Counted from the stretch's first letter, positions 7,244 through 15,765 are shown. The stretch: DNA of 16,567 nucleotides from Chloroflexi bacterium RBG_16_60_22 (GCA_001796935.1 MGNX01000076.1:1-16567); one strand, 5' to 3'. Notes: generated by a model from the sequence alone, not told the origin. Translations and numbers: made by a program.

Positions 7244-9064
7244 ATGGAAAATAATCTGCAACTGCTGTCCGGCAACGAGGCCCTGGCCCTGGGCGCTTAT
7301 CACGCCGGCGTCCAGCTGGCCGCCGCCTACCCCGGCACCCCCAGCACCGAGATACTGGAGAACCTCTCCCGCTTCAAGGACATCTACGCGGAGTGGTCCA
7401 CCAACGAGAAGGTGGCCATGGAGGTGGCCATGGGGGCAGCCTATACCGGCGCCCGCGCCATGGTATCCATGAAGCACGTGGGGCTGAACGTGGCCTCCGA
7501 CCCCTTCATGGCGGCCTCAATAACCGGCATCGTCGGGGGGCTGGTGGTGGTCTGCGCCGACGACCCCCAGATACACAGCTCCCAGAACGAGCAGGACAAC
7601 CGCCACTACGCCCGCCTGGCCAAGGTGCCCATGCTGGAGCCGGGCGACAGCCAGGACGCCTACGACCTCATGGGGTACGCCTTCGACATCAGCGAGAACT
7701 TCGATACCCCGGTGCTGCTGCGCACCACCACCCGCATCTCCCACTCCAAATCGGTGGTGGACGTCAACCGCACCCGCGCCGTAAAAAACCAGCAGCCTAC
7801 TTTCCACTACAACGTCCAGAAATACGTCATGCTGCCGGTCAACGCCCTGCCCCGGCACGCCCTCGTGGAGGAACGGATGGTCAAGCTGGCCGACTACGTG
7901 GAGACGTTCCCCATGAACCAGATAACCCGGGGCAGCCACGACCTCGGCATCGTGACCAGCGGGGTCGCCTATAACTACGCCCGGGAAGTTTTCCCGGACG
8001 CCTCGTTCCTGCGCCTGGCCATGACCTGGCCGCTGCCGGAGAAAATGATAAAGGAATTTGCCGACGGGGTGAAAAGGCTCATCGTCATCGAGGAGCTCGA
8101 CCCGTTCCTACAGGACAATATCAAGGCGATGGGCATCAAGGTCAGCGGCAAGGAGTTCATCCCCCTGGTGGGCGAGCTGAACACGCGCATCGTCGGGGAA
8201 AGGAGCGCCGGCGCCGGCCTGCTGCCGGAGAGTGAAAAGGTCGAGGCCATGTCCCCGGCCCCCGGACTCCCCAGGCGCCCTCCCCTGCTCTGCCCCGGCT
8301 GCCCCCACACCGGCATCTACTTCGTGCTCAACAGCATCGGGCAACGCTCCCGCCTGCTGGAAAAGAAGGATGACGGGCCGCAGGAGCCCAAGCTGATTAT
8401 CACCGGCGATATCGGCTGCTACACCCTGGGCGCCCTGCCGCCGCTCAACGTCCTGGACACCACGGCCTGCATGGGCGCCGGCATCGGCCAGGCGCTGGGC
8501 ATGGAGAAGGCGGGGGTGAAAAACCGGGTGGTGGCCGTCATCGGCGACTCCACCTTCATGCACTCCGGCATTACCGGGCTGGTGGACGCCGTCTACAATG
8601 ACGGGCACATCACCATCCTGATACTGGACAACCGCACCACGGCCATGACCGGCCACCAGGACCACCCCGGCACGGGCGTGTCCGCCCAGGGACAGGATAC
8701 TTACGCCGTGGATATCGAAGCCCTGGTGCGGGGCATCGGGGTCAGGGACGTCAAGGTGGTGAACGCCTTCAACCTCAAGGAGGTGCGGGCGGGAGTGCGC
8801 GATTCCCTCGACCGGCCGGAGGTATCGGTCGTCATCGTGCGCGGCAACTGCGCCATGCTGGTCAGAAAGCGCGCCCATCCCCGGGTGATAGACGCCGGGA
8901 AGTGCGACCAGTGCGGCATTTGCCTGCGCCTGGGCTGTCCGGCCATCCAGAGCGAGGACGGCCAGCCCTTCATCGAGGCGACGCTCTGCGCCGGCGACAT
9001 CTGTACCATCTGCGAGCAGCTCTGCCCCCAAAAGGCTATCAGTAAAAGTGAGGATGTTGCGTGA
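7244..9064 (+). CDS. iorA: Indolepyruvate:ferredoxin oxidoreductase, alpha subunit
   Basis: Catalytic subunit (606 residues) of the enzyme that oxidatively decarboxylates aryl-pyruvates with CoA, yielding aryl-acetyl-CoA, CO2 and reduced ferredoxin in the cytoplasm. The N-terminal third is the pyruvate-oxidoreductase pyrimidine domain (AAYPGTPSTE at 27-36). CPGCPH at 350-355 begins the thiamine-diphosphate domain, which continues through TGDIGCYTLG (387-396) and GDSTFMHSG (434-442). The C-terminus is a two-cluster ferredoxin domain, with cysteines at 554, 557, 560 and 565, and at 582, 587, 590 and 594. Length and order are standard for IorA. The beta subunit follows after a 126-base gap holding a repeat element. 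The ribosome site before the ATG is weak. Substrate choice (indole-, phenyl- or hydroxyphenyl-pyruvate) is not readable from sequence. Confidence 0.95.
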   Translation: MENNLQLLSGNEALALGAYHAGVQLAAAYPGTPSTEILENLSRFKDIYAEWSTNEKVAMEVAMGAAYTGARAMVSMKHVGLNVASDPFMAASITGIVGGLVVVCADDPQIHSSQNEQDNRHYARLAKVPMLEPGDSQDAYDLMGYAFDISENFDTPVLLRTTTRISHSKSVVDVNRTRAVKNQQPTFHYNVQKYVMLPVNALPRHALVEERMVKLADYVETFPMNQITRGSHDLGIVTSGVAYNYAREVFPDASFLRLAMTWPLPEKMIKEFADGVKRLIVIEELDPFLQDNIKAMGIKVSGKEFIPLVGELNTRIVGERSAGAGLLPESEKVEAMSPAPGLPRRPPLLCPGCPHTGIYFVLNSIGQRSRLLEKKDDGPQEPKLIITGDIGCYTLGALPPLNVLDTTACMGAGIGQALGMEKAGVKNRVVAVIGDSTFMHSGITGLVDAVYNDGHITILILDNRTTAMTGHQDHPGTGVSAQGQDTYAVDIEALVRGIGVRDVKVVNAFNLKEVRAGVRDSLDRPEVSVVIVRGNCAMLVRKRAHPRVIDAGKCDQCGICLRLGCPAIQSEDGQPFIEATLCAGDICTICEQLCPQKAISKSEDVA

Positions 9065-9073
9065 TGATTCGTA

Positions 9074-9147
9074 GTCATTCCAGCGAAAGCTGGAATCCAG
9101 CGGAGGGGGAAATGGGTCTGGATTCCCGGGTCAAGCCCGAGAATGAC
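9074..9147 (+). repeat. Palindromic repeat of a second family, between iorA and iorB
   Basis: Begins GTCATTCCAGCGAAAGC and ends AAGCCCGAGAATGAC, with near-inverted ends (GTCATTC/GAATGAC) and internal TGGAATCCA and TGGATTCC segments. It looks like the widespread intergenic 'GTCATTCC...GAATGAC' palindromes and is distinct from the GTCATTGCGAG family. It is only nine bases past the iorA stop, inside a two-subunit enzyme operon. Confidence 0.75.
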
Positions 9148-9152
9148 ATTAA

Positions 9153-9161
9153 TGTTATAAT
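9153..9161 (+). promoter_or_regulatory. Possible extended -10 promoter element for iorB
   Basis: TGTTATAAT combines the extended -10 TG with a perfect TATAAT, 29 bases ahead of the iorB ATG. No convincing -35 is present. It could restore transcription downstream of the repeat, but AT-rich chance matches are common. Confidence 0.3.
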
Positions 9162-9190
9162 ATCGTTTAATTCGGGTGCGATAATATAAA

Positions 9191-9796
9191 ATGGATAAAA
9201 TGGACTTACTGGTTACCGGGGTGGGGGGACAGGGGGTCGTGCTGGCCAGCGATATCATCGGGGAGACGGCCCTGGCGGCCGGCTACGACGTCAAGAAGAC
9301 GGATACGCTGGGCATGGCCCAGCGCGGCGGCAGCGTCGTCAGCCACGTGCGCCTCGCCCCCAAGGTGTGGTCGCCGCTGATTAGAGAAGGTGAAGCCGAC
9401 CTGCTCCTGGCCTTCGAGAAGCTGGAGGCGGCGCGGTGGGGCCACTACCTGAGGCCCGGCGGGGTGGCCATCGTCAACAGCTACCAGCAGCCGCCGCTTT
9501 CCGTCAGCCTGGGGCAGGAGGACTACCCCTCCGATGACGAGATTGCCGCCGTCCTGAAGCGGCGCACGGAAAATATCTACTTCATCGACGGCACAGGTCG
9601 GGCCAGGGAGCTGGGCAACGTCCGGACGCTCAATACCTTCATGCTGGGGTGCTTTTCCGTGTTCGCTTCCCTTGAGACGGATGCCTGGCGGGAGAGCATC
9701 GCCCGGCGCATGCCGGAGAATATCCGCGAGATAAACCTCAACGCGTTCGAAGCGGGACGAAAGGAAATCGAAGGTGTCCGTATCGGCCAGAGTTAA
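9191..9796 (+). CDS. iorB: Indolepyruvate:ferredoxin oxidoreductase, beta subunit
   Basis: Gamma-domain-type partner (201 residues) of IorA, needed for aryl-pyruvate oxidation and CoA binding in the 2-oxoacid:ferredoxin oxidoreductase family. The N-terminus has the glycine-rich motif GVGGQGVVLAS (10-20) and the family block GMAQRGGSV (41-49). Length matches typical IorB (about 190-200). Two in-frame ATGs, at 9191 and 9200, are possible starts; neither has a clear ribosome site. Its 3' end overlaps the aminotransferase start by 23 bases, indicating coupled translation. Confidence 0.94.
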   Translation: MDKMDLLVTGVGGQGVVLASDIIGETALAAGYDVKKTDTLGMAQRGGSVVSHVRLAPKVWSPLIREGEADLLLAFEKLEAARWGHYLRPGGVAIVNSYQQPPLSVSLGQEDYPSDDEIAAVLKRRTENIYFIDGTGRARELGNVRTLNTFMLGCFSVFASLETDAWRESIARRMPENIREINLNAFEAGRKEIEGVRIGQS

Positions 9797-10973
9797 AAAG
9801 GGCATGGAGGTGGGGTCGTGGATAAGGCGGATGTTCGAGGAAGGCATCGCCATGAAGAAGCAGTTCGGCGCGGAGAACGTCATCGACCTCTCGCTGGGCA
9901 ACCCGGTCATGGAGCCGCCCCCGGAGTTCAAACGCGAGCTCAAGCGCCTGGTGGAGAACCCCTTCCCCGGCATGCACGGCTACATGGAGAACGCCGGCTA
10001 CCCGGAGACCCGGGCGGCCGTGGCGGCGCAATTGACGCGGGAGACCGGCATCAGGCTTACCCAGAAGGACGTTATCATGGCCTGCGGCGCGGCGGGGGCC
10101 ATCAACGTGGCGCTGAAAACGATTTTGGACCCCGGCGACGAGGTCATCCTGTTCCTGCCATGGTTCGTCGACTACTTTAACTACGTGGAGAACCACGACG
10201 GCGTCGTCAAGCTCGTGCCCACCGACGATGGATTCATACCCCGCCTCGACCTGTTGGAGGCGGCCATCGGCCCCCGGACCAGGGCGGTACTCATCGATTC
10301 GCCGAACAATCCCACCGGCGTCGTCTACAGCGCCGACCTGATGCGGCGGATGGGCGAGATACTCCGCAAGAAGGAGGCCGAGTACGGCACGGAGATATTC
10401 ATCGTCAGCGACGAGCCGTACAAGAGAATAATCTACGACGGCATTAAATATCCCTCGCCGCTGAACGTCCACCGGCACAGCATCATCGCCACCTCACACT
10501 CCAAGGACCTCTCCATCGCCGGGGAGCGCATCGGCTACATCGCCCTGCACCCGGAAAGCTCGCACCACGACGAGATGATGACCGGTTTCGTCTTCTGCAC
10601 CCGGACGCTGGGGTTCATCAACGCCCCGGCGCTGATGCAGAACGTGGTACGCCGCCTCCAGGATGTGACCATCCGCGTGGCCGAGTACCAGCACCTGCGC
10701 GACTTCATTTACGGCAACCTGGTCCGGATGGGCTACGAGGTGGTCAAGCCGCAGGGCGCTTTCTACATCTTCCCCAGGTGCCCCATCAAGGACGATGTGG
10801 CCTTCGTGCACGAGCTCCAGCGTGAGCACCACGTCCTGACGGTTCCCGGCGTGGCCTTCGGGACGCCCGGCTACTTCCGCCTCGTCTACTGCGTCAGGGA
10901 AGAGACGCTGGCGCGCGCCATGCCCGGCCTGGAAGCGATGGCGAAGAAATACAAGCTGGCCGCCCCGGGATAA
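9774..10973 (+). CDS. Class I/II PLP-dependent aminotransferase
   Basis: Fold-type I aminotransferase of 399 residues, transferring an amino group between an amino acid and a 2-oxoacid. Visible active-site residues are NNPTG (178-182), D213 with Y216 in SDEPY, the PLP lysine K244 in SHSKDLS, R251, and R369 in FRLVY for the substrate carboxylate. It overlaps the end of iorB by 23 bases, so it probably makes aryl-pyruvates for IorAB (or re-aminates them). That role rests on context: the fold covers aspartate, alanine and aromatic enzymes. A GTG start at 9774 is preferred because AAAGGA lies about eight bases upstream; the ATG at 9804 would drop ten residues and has its purine run too close. A terminator follows 28 bases after the stop. 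Confidence 0.92.
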   Translation: MSVSARVKKGMEVGSWIRRMFEEGIAMKKQFGAENVIDLSLGNPVMEPPPEFKRELKRLVENPFPGMHGYMENAGYPETRAAVAAQLTRETGIRLTQKDVIMACGAAGAINVALKTILDPGDEVILFLPWFVDYFNYVENHDGVVKLVPTDDGFIPRLDLLEAAIGPRTRAVLIDSPNNPTGVVYSADLMRRMGEILRKKEAEYGTEIFIVSDEPYKRIIYDGIKYPSPLNVHRHSIIATSHSKDLSIAGERIGYIALHPESSHHDEMMTGFVFCTRTLGFINAPALMQNVVRRLQDVTIRVAEYQHLRDFIYGNLVRMGYEVVKPQGAFYIFPRCPIKDDVAFVHELQREHHVLTVPGVAFGTPGYFRLVYCVREETLARAMPGLEAMAKKYKLAAPG

Positions 10974-11000
10974 AGTAGCCCCCTCCCGCCCGGAAAACTC

Positions 11001-11021
11001 ACGGCCGGACCGGCCGTTTTT
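11001..11021 (+). terminator. Rho-independent terminator of the ior/aminotransferase operon
   Basis: ACGGCCGG, one central base, then CCGGCCGT forms a GC-rich hairpin, followed at once by five T residues. It lies 28 bases past the aminotransferase stop and before the nuo promoter. Confidence 0.85.
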
Positions 11022-11046
11022 CCCCATGGTTCAGGCTGCGCCGTGG

Positions 11047-11076
11047 TTGCTTTTTTGAAAAAATATGTGGTATACT
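11047..11076 (+). promoter_or_regulatory. Extended -10 promoter for the nuo operon
   Basis: TTGCTT (11047-11052), an 18-base spacer, then TATACT (11071-11076) preceded by TGG, giving the extended -10 form. It lies about 42 bases ahead of the nuoA start, just after the preceding operon's terminator. Confidence 0.65.
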
Positions 11077-11118
11077 ACCCAACGGCTGCCGTGTAGTTTG
11101 AAACGTTAAGGAGTCCCC

Positions 11119-11490
11119 TTGCTAGCGAACTACGGATTAATCGGGCTGTTTTTCATCATCGTCGCTCTTTTCTCCCTTTCCATGCCCATCATCCCCATCG
11201 TCCTCCGCTACCTGAAAATAGTCCCCAGCCACCCCGGCCCCGTCAAGAACTCCACCTTCGAATGCGGCGTGGAGACCATCGGCAAGACCTGGGTGCAGTT
11301 CAACTTCCACTACTATTTCTACGCCCTCGTCTTCCTGGCCATTGATGTCCTGGTGGTCTTCCTCTATCCCTGGGCGGTACAGCTCCGGCAGCTGGGGCTT
11401 TTCAGCTTTTTCGCGGTGCTGGTCCTCGTCTTCATCGTCGTTATCGGCTATGTCTACGCCTGGAAGAAGAAGGTCCTGGAATGGAAGTAG
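11119..11490 (+). CDS. nuoA: NADH-quinone oxidoreductase subunit A (complex I)
   Basis: Small membrane subunit (123 residues) with three predicted helices, lying beside NuoH at the entry of the quinone and proton paths. The conserved loop after helix 1 reads STFECGVE (46-52 region, C49), and helix 2 holds D76. The family motif is FDxE (D79 and E81 in E. coli); here the sequence is IDVLV, so the glutamate is replaced by L78. The start is a rare TTG at 11119, supported by AAGGAG five bases upstream. The gene overlaps nuoB by ten bases and is the first of the operon. Confidence 0.94.
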   Translation: MLANYGLIGLFFIIVALFSLSMPIIPIVLRYLKIVPSHPGPVKNSTFECGVETIGKTWVQFNFHYYFYALVFLAIDVLVVFLYPWAVQLRQLGLFSFFAVLVLVFIVVIGYVYAWKKKVLEWK

Positions 11491-12110
11491 GCAGCGATAG
11501 AGAATATATTTATAAATCTTCAGAACTCGACCGCCATGAAGGGCAGATAATCGAAGAGCTTAAAGCCAGCGCCGGGGAATCCATCCCCGACCCCGATGCC
11601 TGGCTGGACGAGGAAGTCAGGCGCAACATCGTGCTGACCTCGCTGGACACGGTGGTTAACTGGAGCCGCCGCTCCTCCCTCTGGACGGCAATATGCTTCC
11701 CCGCCTGCTGCGCCTTTGAGCTTATCGCCGCCGAGGGTCCCCGCTTTGATCTATCCCGCTTCGGCATGGAAATCCTGCGGGCCTCGCCGCGCCAGGCCGA
11801 CCTGATGATTACCGCCGGAACCCTCACCTGGAAGATGGCCCCCGTCGTCCGGCGGATATACGACCAGATGGCCGAGCCGAAATGGGTCATCGCCATGGGC
11901 GCCTGCGGCATCAGCGGCGGCATCTTCCGCTCGTCTTACAACGTGGTGCCGGGCTACAACAAGATAATCCCCGTCGATGTCTACGTGCCCGGCTGCCCGC
12001 CCCGCCCGGAGGCCCTGATTTACGGAATACAGATGCTGCAAAAGAAGATTGCCAGGGAACACCCCATACCGGACCCGCCCAGACTGTTACAGAAAGGCAA
12101 GCAGGCATGA
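11481..12110 (+). CDS. nuoB: NADH-quinone oxidoreductase subunit B (cluster N2 subunit)
   Basis: Peripheral-arm subunit (209 residues) that holds the terminal 4Fe-4S cluster N2, which passes electrons to quinone. The four expected cysteines are present: C76 and C77 in the ACCAFE motif, C142 in GACG, and C172 in PGCPPRPEA. The signature blocks RFGMEILRASPRQADLMI and YDQMAEPKWVIAMG are intact. About 45 hydrophilic residues precede the conserved domain, somewhat like the N-terminal arm of E. coli NuoB. The ATG at 11481 overlaps nuoA, and the stop overlaps nuoC by four bases (ATGA). Confidence 0.96.
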   Translation: MEVGSDREYIYKSSELDRHEGQIIEELKASAGESIPDPDAWLDEEVRRNIVLTSLDTVVNWSRRSSLWTAICFPACCAFELIAAEGPRFDLSRFGMEILRASPRQADLMITAGTLTWKMAPVVRRIYDQMAEPKWVIAMGACGISGGIFRSSYNVVPGYNKIIPVDVYVPGCPPRPEALIYGIQMLQKKIAREHPIPDPPRLLQKGKQA

Positions 12111-12550
12111 CGGTGGCCCTCTCCGGACAGGAACTGGCCAAACGGATAGAAGAGAAATTCCCCGGAAGCATCGAGGAATCAAGCCGGGACAGCCTGGTGG
12201 TCAAGGCCGGTTCCCTGCTTGATGTGGCCGCCCATCTCAAGGATGCCGAAGGCCTGAAATTCGATTACCTTAATTATGTCACCGCCGTCGATTATTTCAG
12301 CTATTTCGAGGTCGTTTACCAGGTGACCTCCCTGGAACACAACCAGACCGTGATTTTCAAGACCCGTTGCCACGACCGGGAGAACCCCACCGTGCCATCG
12401 GTCACGGGGCTGTGGCAGGGGGCCGATTTCCAGGAGCGTGAAATCTACGACCTCATGGGCATTACGTTCGAGGGCCACCCGAACCTGAAGCGCATCTTGC
12501 TCTGGGACGGCTTCCCGGGGCATCCCCTGCGAAAGGACTTCCAGCCGTGA
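12107..12550 (+). CDS. nuoC: NADH-quinone oxidoreductase subunit C (30 kDa subunit)
   Basis: Structural subunit (147 residues) of the peripheral arm linking NuoB/NuoD to the rest of the complex. The family signature is near QEREIYDLMGI, followed by HPNLKRILLWDGFPGHPLRK at the C-terminus. The frame is open far upstream into nuoB, but the ATG at 12107 gives the normal length and makes the classic ATGA overlap with the nuoB stop. An AGAAAGG run lies upstream. It is a separate protein, not fused to NuoD as in E. coli. Confidence 0.95.
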   Translation: MTVALSGQELAKRIEEKFPGSIEESSRDSLVVKAGSLLDVAAHLKDAEGLKFDYLNYVTAVDYFSYFEVVYQVTSLEHNQTVIFKTRCHDRENPTVPSVTGLWQGADFQEREIYDLMGITFEGHPNLKRILLWDGFPGHPLRKDFQP

Positions 12551-13668
12551 CGACGACCGAGCTGATGACGCTGAAAACCGAGCCGTTCGTCCTGAACTTC
12601 GGGCCGTTACACCCGAGCACCCACGGCGTTTACCGCATGCGGGCCACCCTCGACGGCGAGGTCGTCCTGGATATCGAGCCGGTCTTCGGCTACCTGCACC
12701 GGGGCATCGAGAAGCTCGCCGAGGAAAGGACCTATACCGGTTTTATCCCGCTGACCGACCGCCTGGACTACATCTGCCCGATGAGCAATAACCTGGCCTA
12801 CTGCCTGGCGGTGGAGAAGCTGGCGGGCATCAGGGTGCCGGAGCGGGCCGAGTACCTGCGCGTCATCATGGCGGAACTGCAGCGCCTGGTCAACCATTTC
12901 ATCGCGGTCGGGACATTCCTGAACGACTGCGGCGCTTTTATGACCCCGGTGGTGTATATGCTCCGGGAGAGAGAGAAGATACTGGACATGTTTGATATGG
13001 TCTGCGGCCAGCGCCTGACCTATAACTACATGAGAATCGGCGGCGTCGGCCAGGACATCCCGGAGGAGTTCCTGCCGGCTTTACGGAAGTTCCTGGGGAC
13101 AACGCCCCGGTTTATCGAAGAGATGGAGTGGCTGCTCAAGCAGAACGAGATACTGCTGGCCCGTACCAAGGGCGTGGGCATCCTGCCCCGGGATACGGCG
13201 ATTAACTGCGGCATCAGCGGCCCGGTGGCCCGCGCCAGCGGTGTCAACCGGGACCTGCGTAAGGCCGACCCCTATTCCATCTACGACCGCTTCGAGTTCG
13301 ACATACCGACCGGCGAGGCCGGGGACTGCTACGAGCGCTACCGGGTGCGGATAGAAGAGATGAGACAGAGCCTGCGCATCCTGGAGCAGGTCACCAAACA
13401 GATACCGGGCGGGCCGGTCCGGGCGGAGGTCCCCCACCTTATCCGCCCCCCCAGGGGAGAGGCCTACGCCCACCTGGAGGCCCCCAAGGGCGAGCTCGGT
13501 TTCTACATCGTATCGGACAACTCCATCGCGCCCTACCGCTGCCACGTACGGCCCACCAGCCTGATAAACCTGACCGCCCTGCGCGAGATGGTGCGGGGCT
13601 GGAAGGTGGCCGACCTTATTGTCATCTTCGGCAGCATCGATATTACCATGGGTGAGGTCGATAGATAG
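12547..13668 (+). CDS. nuoD: NADH-quinone oxidoreductase subunit D (49 kDa subunit)
   Basis: Peripheral-arm subunit (373 residues) that forms the quinone-binding cavity with NuoB, related to the large subunit of NiFe hydrogenases but without the metal cysteines. HPSTHGV carries H26 and DRLDYICP carries Y75. These correspond in spacing to the quinone-contact His38 and Tyr87 of the Thermus enzyme. The C-terminus ends IDITMGEVDR, as is normal. A GTG at 12547 overlaps the nuoC stop by four bases (GTGA), and the nuoD stop shares one base with the nuoH GTG. Confidence 0.96.
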   Translation: MTTTELMTLKTEPFVLNFGPLHPSTHGVYRMRATLDGEVVLDIEPVFGYLHRGIEKLAEERTYTGFIPLTDRLDYICPMSNNLAYCLAVEKLAGIRVPERAEYLRVIMAELQRLVNHFIAVGTFLNDCGAFMTPVVYMLREREKILDMFDMVCGQRLTYNYMRIGGVGQDIPEEFLPALRKFLGTTPRFIEEMEWLLKQNEILLARTKGVGILPRDTAINCGISGPVARASGVNRDLRKADPYSIYDRFEFDIPTGEAGDCYERYRVRIEEMRQSLRILEQVTKQIPGGPVRAEVPHLIRPPRGEAYAHLEAPKGELGFYIVSDNSIAPYRCHVRPTSLINLTALREMVRGWKVADLIVIFGSIDITMGEVDR

Positions 13669-14786
13669 TGACGACGCCAGATTTAATGATGCCTAACCTG
13701 CCGATGCAGGCGGTCCCGCCGGACTGGCCCGGCGGCTACTGGTGGCACTGGCTGTTCTTCAGCATTCTCCTTATCGCCTTCGTGGTTATCATGGTGATGG
13801 GCGCCATCTGGATAGAGCGCCGCGGCATGGGGAGAATGCAGTCGCGTCTGGGTCCCAACCGCACCGGCCCCTTCGGCCTGCTGCAGCCGGTGGCGGATGC
13901 CATCAAGGTCCTCCTTAAAGAGAATATCGTGCCGGACAGCGCCGATAAGCTGGTGCACTGGCTGGCCCCGGTAATCGCCTTCGCCCCGGTGATGATGATT
14001 TTCGCCGTGGTGCCTTTTCAGAACGGGGCGCTCCTGGCCGACCTCAACATCGGCATCCTTTACGTGGTGGCGGTCAGCTCGGTGGCCACCCTGGGCGTCT
14101 TCATGGCGGGGTGGGGTTCCAGCAACAAGTACTCCCTGCTCGGCGCCATGCGCAACGTCGCCGCCGTGGTCAGCTACGAGATGCCGCTGGTGCTGGCCAT
14201 CGTCGGCGTAGTGCTGGTGGCCGGCTCGCTCTCCATGAACGATATCGTCCTGGCCCAGGACATCCCCTTCATCCTCCTCCAGCCCCTGGGCTTTTTATTG
14301 TTCTTCACCGCCGGCTGCGCCGAGATTAACCGCAGCCCCTTCGACCTCATGGAGGCGGACTCCGAGCTGGTGGCCGGTTTCCACACCGAGTACTCCGGCA
14401 TGAAGTTCGCCATGTTCTACCTGGTGGAGTACGCCGAGGCCATCGCCATCTCCGCCATCATCACCACCCTTTTCCTCGGCGGCTGGCGGGGACCCGTACT
14501 GCCGCCCTGGCTGTGGTTCATCGTCAAGATATTTATCGTCTTCTTCTTCATGGTCTGGACGCGGACGACGCTGCCCCGCGTGCGCATCGACCAGCTCATG
14601 GCGCTGGCCTGGAAGTTCCTCTTCCCGCTGGCCCTGATTAACCTGTTCATCACGGCGATTCAGGTGCTGGTCTGGCCGGACGCCCTGCCGTGGGGGCTGA
14701 TTATCGTCAACATCGCCATCATGGTAATACTGGTGGTGGTATGGTCCAAATTCTTTAAACTTGGGTGGGGCCGCCTTGAAGTTTGA
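13668..14786 (+). CDS. nuoH: NADH-quinone oxidoreductase subunit H
   Basis: Membrane subunit (372 residues) joining the quinone chamber to the proton channels. About eight hydrophobic helices are expected. The signature ERRGMGRMQSRLGPNR lies at 50-65, and FDLMEADSELVAGFHTEY (the acidic loop facing the quinone site) about two thirds along, followed by FYLVEYAEAIAISAI. The start is a GTG at 13668 sharing a base with the nuoD stop. A proline- and methionine-rich segment of about 20 residues precedes the first helix. Confidence 0.96.
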   Translation: MTTPDLMMPNLPMQAVPPDWPGGYWWHWLFFSILLIAFVVIMVMGAIWIERRGMGRMQSRLGPNRTGPFGLLQPVADAIKVLLKENIVPDSADKLVHWLAPVIAFAPVMMIFAVVPFQNGALLADLNIGILYVVAVSSVATLGVFMAGWGSSNKYSLLGAMRNVAAVVSYEMPLVLAIVGVVLVAGSLSMNDIVLAQDIPFILLQPLGFLLFFTAGCAEINRSPFDLMEADSELVAGFHTEYSGMKFAMFYLVEYAEAIAISAIITTLFLGGWRGPVLPPWLWFIVKIFIVFFFMVWTRTTLPRVRIDQLMALAWKFLFPLALINLFITAIQVLVWPDALPWGLIIVNIAIMVILVVVWSKFFKLGWGRLEV

Positions 14787-15276
14787 ACGTTACGGCATCG
14801 GTATCATCAAGGGCATGACGGTGACCATCCGGCACCTGCTGCGTCACCCGACGGTCAACCAGTTCCCGGAGCAACGTTTGAACGTATCGCGCCGGACGCG
14901 GGGCAACGAGCTGATATGGAGTCGGGAGAAGTGCACCGGCTGCGCCACCTGCGCCAAGACCTGTCCCCAGGGCGCCATCGAAATCGTCACCGCGACTAAC
15001 GCGGAGAACAATAAGTACGAGGTCGAGACCTACCGGGTGGACACCGGCTACTGCATCCAGTGCGGCCTCTGCGTCGAGGCCTGCCCCTACGACGCCGTTT
15101 TCATGGGCTACTCCTACGAGCGGGCGAAGTACCGGCGCGGCGAGCTCGTCCAGACCAACGACGAGCTGCTGGAATCGCCGGAGCGGCCGGCCAGCGGTTA
15201 CTATCACCCGGACATCGCCGGGAAGCTTCCGGTGCAGACCCTGCTCGTCGATAAGATAGTGGAGAAGAGAAAGTAA
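14776..15276 (+). CDS. nuoI: NADH-quinone oxidoreductase subunit I (2x4Fe-4S ferredoxin-like)
   Basis: Iron-sulfur subunit (166 residues) carrying clusters N6a and N6b, which feed electrons to N2. It has two CxxCxxCxxxCP motifs: C53, C56, C59, C63 and C93, C96, C99, C103. The N-terminal KGMTVTIRHLLRHP is the amphipathic segment that anchors it to the membrane arm. I prefer the TTG at 14776, with GGGTGGGG just upstream and an 11-base overlap with nuoH. A TTG at 14761 (five residues longer) and an ATG at 14815 are alternatives. With no NADH module encoded here, NuoI is the likely electron entry point. Confidence 0.94.
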   Translation: MKFERYGIGIIKGMTVTIRHLLRHPTVNQFPEQRLNVSRRTRGNELIWSREKCTGCATCAKTCPQGAIEIVTATNAENNKYEVETYRVDTGYCIQCGLCVEACPYDAVFMGYSYERAKYRRGELVQTNDELLESPERPASGYYHPDIAGKLPVQTLLVDKIVEKRK

Positions 15277-15764
15277 TGGGACTGGCTGCGGCCTACTGGA
15301 TAATGGCGGTGGTCGCCGTGCTGGCGGCCCTGGGCGTGGTGTTCCTGCGCAACGTTTTCCGCGCCGCCCTCTCCCTGGTGCTCTGCTTCATCACCGTGGC
15401 CGGGCTCTACATCACCCTCAGCGCCGACTTCCTGGCGGCGGTGCAGATACTGGTGTACGTCGGGGCGATATCGGTGCTGATTATCCTGGCCGTGATGATG
15501 ACCCGGGAGGTCCAGCAGGGCAGCCCGGCCAATCGATTGAAGATACCCGCCTTTATCGTGGCGGCGGTGGTGCTGGGCATCATGATTTACACGGTGACGG
15601 CCACCTCGTGGCAGGTGGCCAGCGCGGCGCCCCTGGCGCCGACGACCGTCCCGCTGGCGGGCAAGCTCTTCAGCGAGAGCGGCTTTATCCTGCCGGTGGA
15701 AATCGCGGCCATGCTGATACTGGCCGCCATCCTCGGCGCCATCGTCATCGCGAGGGAGAAGTGA
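15276..15764 (+). CDS. nuoJ: NADH-quinone oxidoreductase subunit J
   Basis: Membrane subunit (162 residues) with about five helices. The conserved block QILVYVGAISVLII (57-70) corresponds to the mobile TM3 of complex I, and its Y61 to the conserved tyrosine there. The ATG at 15276 shares one base with the nuoI stop. The middle part has a low-complexity Ala/Thr/Pro linker (around 105-130) before the last helix. Confidence 0.95.
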   Translation: MGLAAAYWIMAVVAVLAALGVVFLRNVFRAALSLVLCFITVAGLYITLSADFLAAVQILVYVGAISVLIILAVMMTREVQQGSPANRLKIPAFIVAAVVLGIMIYTVTATSWQVASAAPLAPTTVPLAGKLFSESGFILPVEIAAMLILAAILGAIVIAREK

Positions 15765-15765
15765 A

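Noticed and set aside
8701..9258. 185-codon minus-strand frame across the iorA/iorB junction
   Set aside because: It is made of antisense iorA plus the translated palindromic repeat, a common source of false genes.
11001..11017. GC-rich dyad after the aminotransferase as an operator for nuo
   Set aside because: The run of five T bases directly after it and the position past a stop codon make it a terminator.
11882..12106. Longer NuoC starting inside nuoB
   Set aside because: The conserved domain starts after 12107, where an ATGA overlap with the nuoB stop gives a normal start; upstream is only an out-of-frame reading of nuoB.
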